Shown: positions 61,970-64,000 of the stretch, piece by piece
How positions within the stretch are numbered: the first letter of the stretch is position 1
Layout of the letters: every line of letters starts with the position of its first letter
Source of the DNA: Brevibacillus fluminis
Lineage (GTDB): Bacteria > Bacillota > Bacilli > Brevibacillales > Brevibacillaceae
Length of the DNA: 64,000 nt
Direction: 5' to 3'
NCBI RefSeq assembly: GCF_003710825.1
Contig: NZ_RHHQ01000015.1
Location: 62,001-126,000, forward strand
Program-made: the position numbers and the translations under genes
Notes under the pieces: generated by a model
Told to the model about the DNA's origin: nothing
Seen by the model: only the letters and a program-made list of their open reading frames with translations
Database searches by the model: none

Positions 61970-62641
61970 ATGTTAATGGGAATATCCTTCAATCGTGGTG
62001 TATTCTTTCATGACCGCACGTATCTGGCTTGCGCGGAGATGAAGCATGGCGTGATCCATGTGTGGTCGGAAAAAATTACGCTGCGGACAATCGGCAAAAT
62101 GTGGGTGCGCATCGCGTTTACCCTTCCATGGTATTATCAGCTGTTTCATCTCATGCTGTTGTGCGCGATCTTGTTCGGTGTGGCGGAAACGTGGTTCGAT
62201 CCGCTGTGGATTTTGGTATATGCTGCAGGATTCCATTTCATCTTTCCGCGCCAGTTGAAAAAGTATCATGGTGCCGAACATAAAGTATTTAGCTACAATG
62301 GGCCGAAACATCCGGAAGCATGGGAAGCGGTCAAACGGGCCAACATCGTCAATTCTGGCTGTTCGACCAATTCCGTCACCTACTTTTTCCTGTGCTTTCT
62401 GGCGAGTCTGCCATTTACAGGCGCTTTGGAATGGAGCGTGCTCATCGGATTTGCCGGCATGGCAGCCGCGATGGTGTTTGACCGATACCTGCGGCGCATC
62501 TTCAAGCCGGTATATTGGCTATCCGGGGTGCTGCAAAAATATGTGACCTGCAAGGAACCGGACCGTGCCCATTTGGAAACGGCGATTCGGTCCTATCAGA
62601 TGCTGATGCATATGCGCGAAAAAAACAACCTCTACCAGTGA
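61970..62641 (+). CDS. DUF1385-family membrane protein
   Basis: This 223-residue protein has hydrophobic segments near 47-90 and 140-170 and the diagnostic block KKYHGAEHKVFSYN followed by NSGCSTNSVTYFF. Relatives are widely conserved in Firmicutes, often near peptide release factor or rpmE genes, without a known function. RBS CAGGAGGAG. Its stop lies in the loop of the downstream terminator. Confidence 0.87.
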   Translation: MLMGISFNRGVFFHDRTYLACAEMKHGVIHVWSEKITLRTIGKMWVRIAFTLPWYYQLFHLMLLCAILFGVAETWFDPLWILVYAAGFHFIFPRQLKKYHGAEHKVFSYNGPKHPEAWEAVKRANIVNSGCSTNSVTYFFLCFLASLPFTGALEWSVLIGFAGMAAAMVFDRYLRRIFKPVYWLSGVLQKYVTCKEPDRAHLETAIRSYQMLMHMREKNNLYQ

Positions 62642-62663
62642 CGTACTGGCTGAGGTTGTTTTT
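62624..62663 (+). terminator. Terminator of the DUF1385 gene
   Basis: AACAACCTC / GAGGTTGTT with TTTT; the stop codon is in the loop. Confidence 0.87.
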
Positions 62664-62678
62664 GCATCCATGACCGGA

Positions 62679-63224
62679 TTATTTCATTTGGGACTCTTGC
62701 AGGCGCGCTTCCGTTTCAAGGCGTTTGTAGACTTGCCCTTTTTCCGCATACGACTGACGAATGCGAACCAACTCCTTGAAATCGGCTTCCGTCAAATCGC
62801 GCTTTACTTTGGCAGGCGAGCCGATGACGAGCGAGCGTGGCGGCACTTTCATGCCAGGCGGAACCAAGGCGCCTGCGCCGACCATTGCTTCTTCGCCGAT
62901 CTCGGCGCCATCCAAAACGATCGCACCCATGCCGATCAATGCGCCTCTGCGAACGATGCAGCTGTGCAGGACGGCATTGTGCCCCACGGTTACCTCATCT
63001 TCGAGAATCAGCGGTTTGTCCGGGCTTTGGTGCAAGGTGCTGTTATCCTGAACACTGACACGGCGTCCGATAATCGTCGGCGCGATGTCGCCGCGGATCA
63101 CCGTGTTGTACCAAATATTCGATTCCTCGCCGATGGTGACATCGCCTGAGACAAGCACGCCGTTTGCGAGAAAAACGGAGGGGTGAATCGAGGGGAGTTT
63201 GCCGTCAAATGGTAAAACTAACAT
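62679..63224 (-). CDS. Gamma-carbonic anhydrase-like hexapeptide-repeat protein
   Basis: This 181-residue left-handed beta-helix protein has hexapeptide repeats (SGDVTIGEESNIWYNTVIRG, IIGRRVSVQDNSTLHQ). Three His fit the gamma-CA zinc site: one in TLHQSP, two in VGHNAVLH. Relatives such as YtoA are related to carbonic anhydrase Cam, but activity is often untested. RBS AAGGAGG. Confidence 0.88.
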   Translation of the reverse strand: MLVLPFDGKLPSIHPSVFLANGVLVSGDVTIGEESNIWYNTVIRGDIAPTIIGRRVSVQDNSTLHQSPDKPLILEDEVTVGHNAVLHSCIVRRGALIGMGAIVLDGAEIGEEAMVGAGALVPPGMKVPPRSLVIGSPAKVKRDLTEADFKELVRIRQSYAEKGQVYKRLETEARLQESQMK

Positions 63225-63271
63225 GGAAATCCTCCTTGCAATAGATAGGCTGGCATAGCATCGAAAGGTTG

Positions 63272-63577
63272 TTACGGGAGCGAACAGCCGCCTTGCAGCT
63301 GTGTGGGATGAAAGATTTGCAGGCGCCCGTTTTCACGATTTCGATCGATGATCAGCCCATCTAAAAAGGACTCTTCACTCTCAGTCGTCAACAAGCGGAT
63401 GCCATCGATCCACGTGACCCGATCCGTCACGCCCGGTTCTGTCATGGCGATGGAAAACGAATAGCTGCTGCAGCCTGTAGTCGTGACGAGCACTTTGATG
63501 CCAAGCGCATCAGAGTCGGGCTCGGAGGCGAGTATGTCGCGCAGCAGGGCGGAAGCGGCCGGGGTTATGGTAATCAT
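63272..63577 (-). CDS. IscA/HesB-like iron-sulfur protein
   Basis: This 101-residue protein has the HesB fold (ITITPAASALLRDILAS, then VLVTTTGCSSYSF). The A-type pattern needs Cys in the loop and a CxC pair at the end; here only GCSSYS and a single C-terminal Cys (QGGCSLP) remain, so cluster binding may be altered. Possibly a YneR/HesB-like paralogue rather than a true carrier. RBS TGGGAGG. Confidence 0.75.
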   Translation of the reverse strand: MITITPAASALLRDILASEPDSDALGIKVLVTTTGCSSYSFSIAMTEPGVTDRVTWIDGIRLLTTESEESFLDGLIIDRNRENGRLQIFHPTQLQGGCSLP

Positions 63578-63682
63578 GTGTATCCTCCCAAAAATCGTAA
63601 CAAAAATAACTCCTCTCTATTTTACTACAGGAGCGATAGACTGACCATGCCAGGATGTCGCCTTCCTTCCATCATCCGGTAG

Positions 63683-63711
63683 TTGACCTCTCTCGCCTGG
63701 TGTGATAAAGT
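63683..63711 (+). promoter_or_regulatory. Promoter of rnpB
   Basis: TTGACC (63683-63688), 17-bp spacer, TAAAGT (63706-63711), about 40 nt before the RNA. Confidence 0.65.
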
Positions 63712-63751
63712 ATTCTTTGCTGATCGAATCAGCACTGACAAAAAAGAATAT

Positions 63752-64000
63752 ACGCAAGGAATGCGGGTAGTCGCTGTCGCAGCCGTTTTTGACGGCGGGC
63801 GATAGAGGAAAGTCCAGGCTCGCCCAGGCTGAGATGTCTGGAGTGTTCGTACCTGGTGCAAACCAGGGCAGTGAGGCATTGCGCTTTGCTGACGGCGCGA
63901 AAAGGGTTCTCTAGTAGACCCGAGTACGCTGAAAGTGCCACAGAAACGTAGCTTTTCTGGCGACAGAAAAGATGGAACGCGGTAAACCCTGCGAGCGAGA
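63752..64000 (+). ncRNA. rnpB: RNase P RNA, B type (5' part; cut by window end)
   Basis: This is the catalytic RNA that trims tRNA 5' leaders. Conserved blocks in order are GGGTAGTCGCTG, GAGGAAAGTCC, GAGATGTCTGGAGTGTTCGT (with ACCTGG/CCAGGGCAGT stem), GCTGACGGC, CTGAAAGTGCCACAGAAAC and TGGAACGCGGTAAACCC. Layout matches Bacillus-type RNase P. The 3' part lies beyond the window. Confidence 0.95.

Noticed and set aside
63625..63941. Minus-strand ORFs near the right end
   Set aside because: They overlap the RNase P RNA and its promoter, whose conserved blocks are clear.

Overview
The window looks like chromosomal DNA of a spore-forming, Gram-positive Bacillales bacterium. The evidence is AGGAGG-type ribosome binding sites, frequent GTG/TTG starts, a T-box ahead of tyrosyl-tRNA synthetase, a B-type RNase P RNA, lipobox-bearing ABC binding proteins and several Bacillus-type conserved genes (YfkAB, DUF1385, DUF3109, UvsE, class I fumarase, DppA-type D-aminopeptidase). 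Base composition is moderately high in GC for most genes. This fits a Paenibacillaceae/Alicyclobacillaceae-like lineage (Brevibacillus, Tumebacillus and relatives) better than Bacillus proper, but the genus cannot be fixed from sequence reading alone.

Layout. 1-3.8 kb: an FtsX-type permease and its ATPase, the latter with an AbrB-like tail. 3.8-11 kb: fabF, an MmyB-type regulator, a CPBP protease broken by an amber codon, an AT-rich serine hydrolase, and a large MalT-like LuxR regulator with a predicted leaderless promoter. 11-18.5 kb: a quinone-reductase-like dehydrogenase, T-box plus tyrS, and assorted single genes. 18.5-26.4 kb: an orphan PotD and a six-gene dipeptide uptake operon with a D-aminopeptidase. 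26.4-36 kb is the most accessory stretch: a DoxX-like protein, an amidoligase-family protein, a Rieske protein with a long helical domain, a divergent SDR/MarR pair with visible operators, and a strongly AT-rich secreted-protein/two-component block. 36-45.6 kb: an OppA-like lipoprotein, MgtC, methyltransferases, and a copper group (CopA, YtkA-like lipoprotein, TauE/SafE-like membrane protein). 45.8-53.2 kb: an amine oxidase with an apparent AUC start, a thioesterase, hutH, a repeat-rich coat-like protein, UvsE and small conserved genes. 53.3-64 kb: a secreted beta-propeller protein, fumarase, a LysM/Pro-Gly/coiled-coil protein, an HTH-DUF2087-GIY-YIG regulator with an MFS pump, YfkAB, DUF1385, gamma carbonic anhydrase, an IscA-like protein, and the 5' part of rnpB.

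The most striking non-gene signal is a dispersed element of about 50-86 bp present six times. Each copy starts directly at, or within a few bases of, a T-run. In five of six that run is the tail of an intrinsic terminator, always on the downstream side. One copy sits between the tyrS T-box terminator and the tyrS start; another abuts the ribosome binding site of a regulator. A second, different 169-bp inverted-repeat element supplies the stop codon of copA. Together these suggest small non-autonomous mobile elements shaping transcript ends here. I see no CRISPR array, prophage, complete insertion sequence or tRNA gene.
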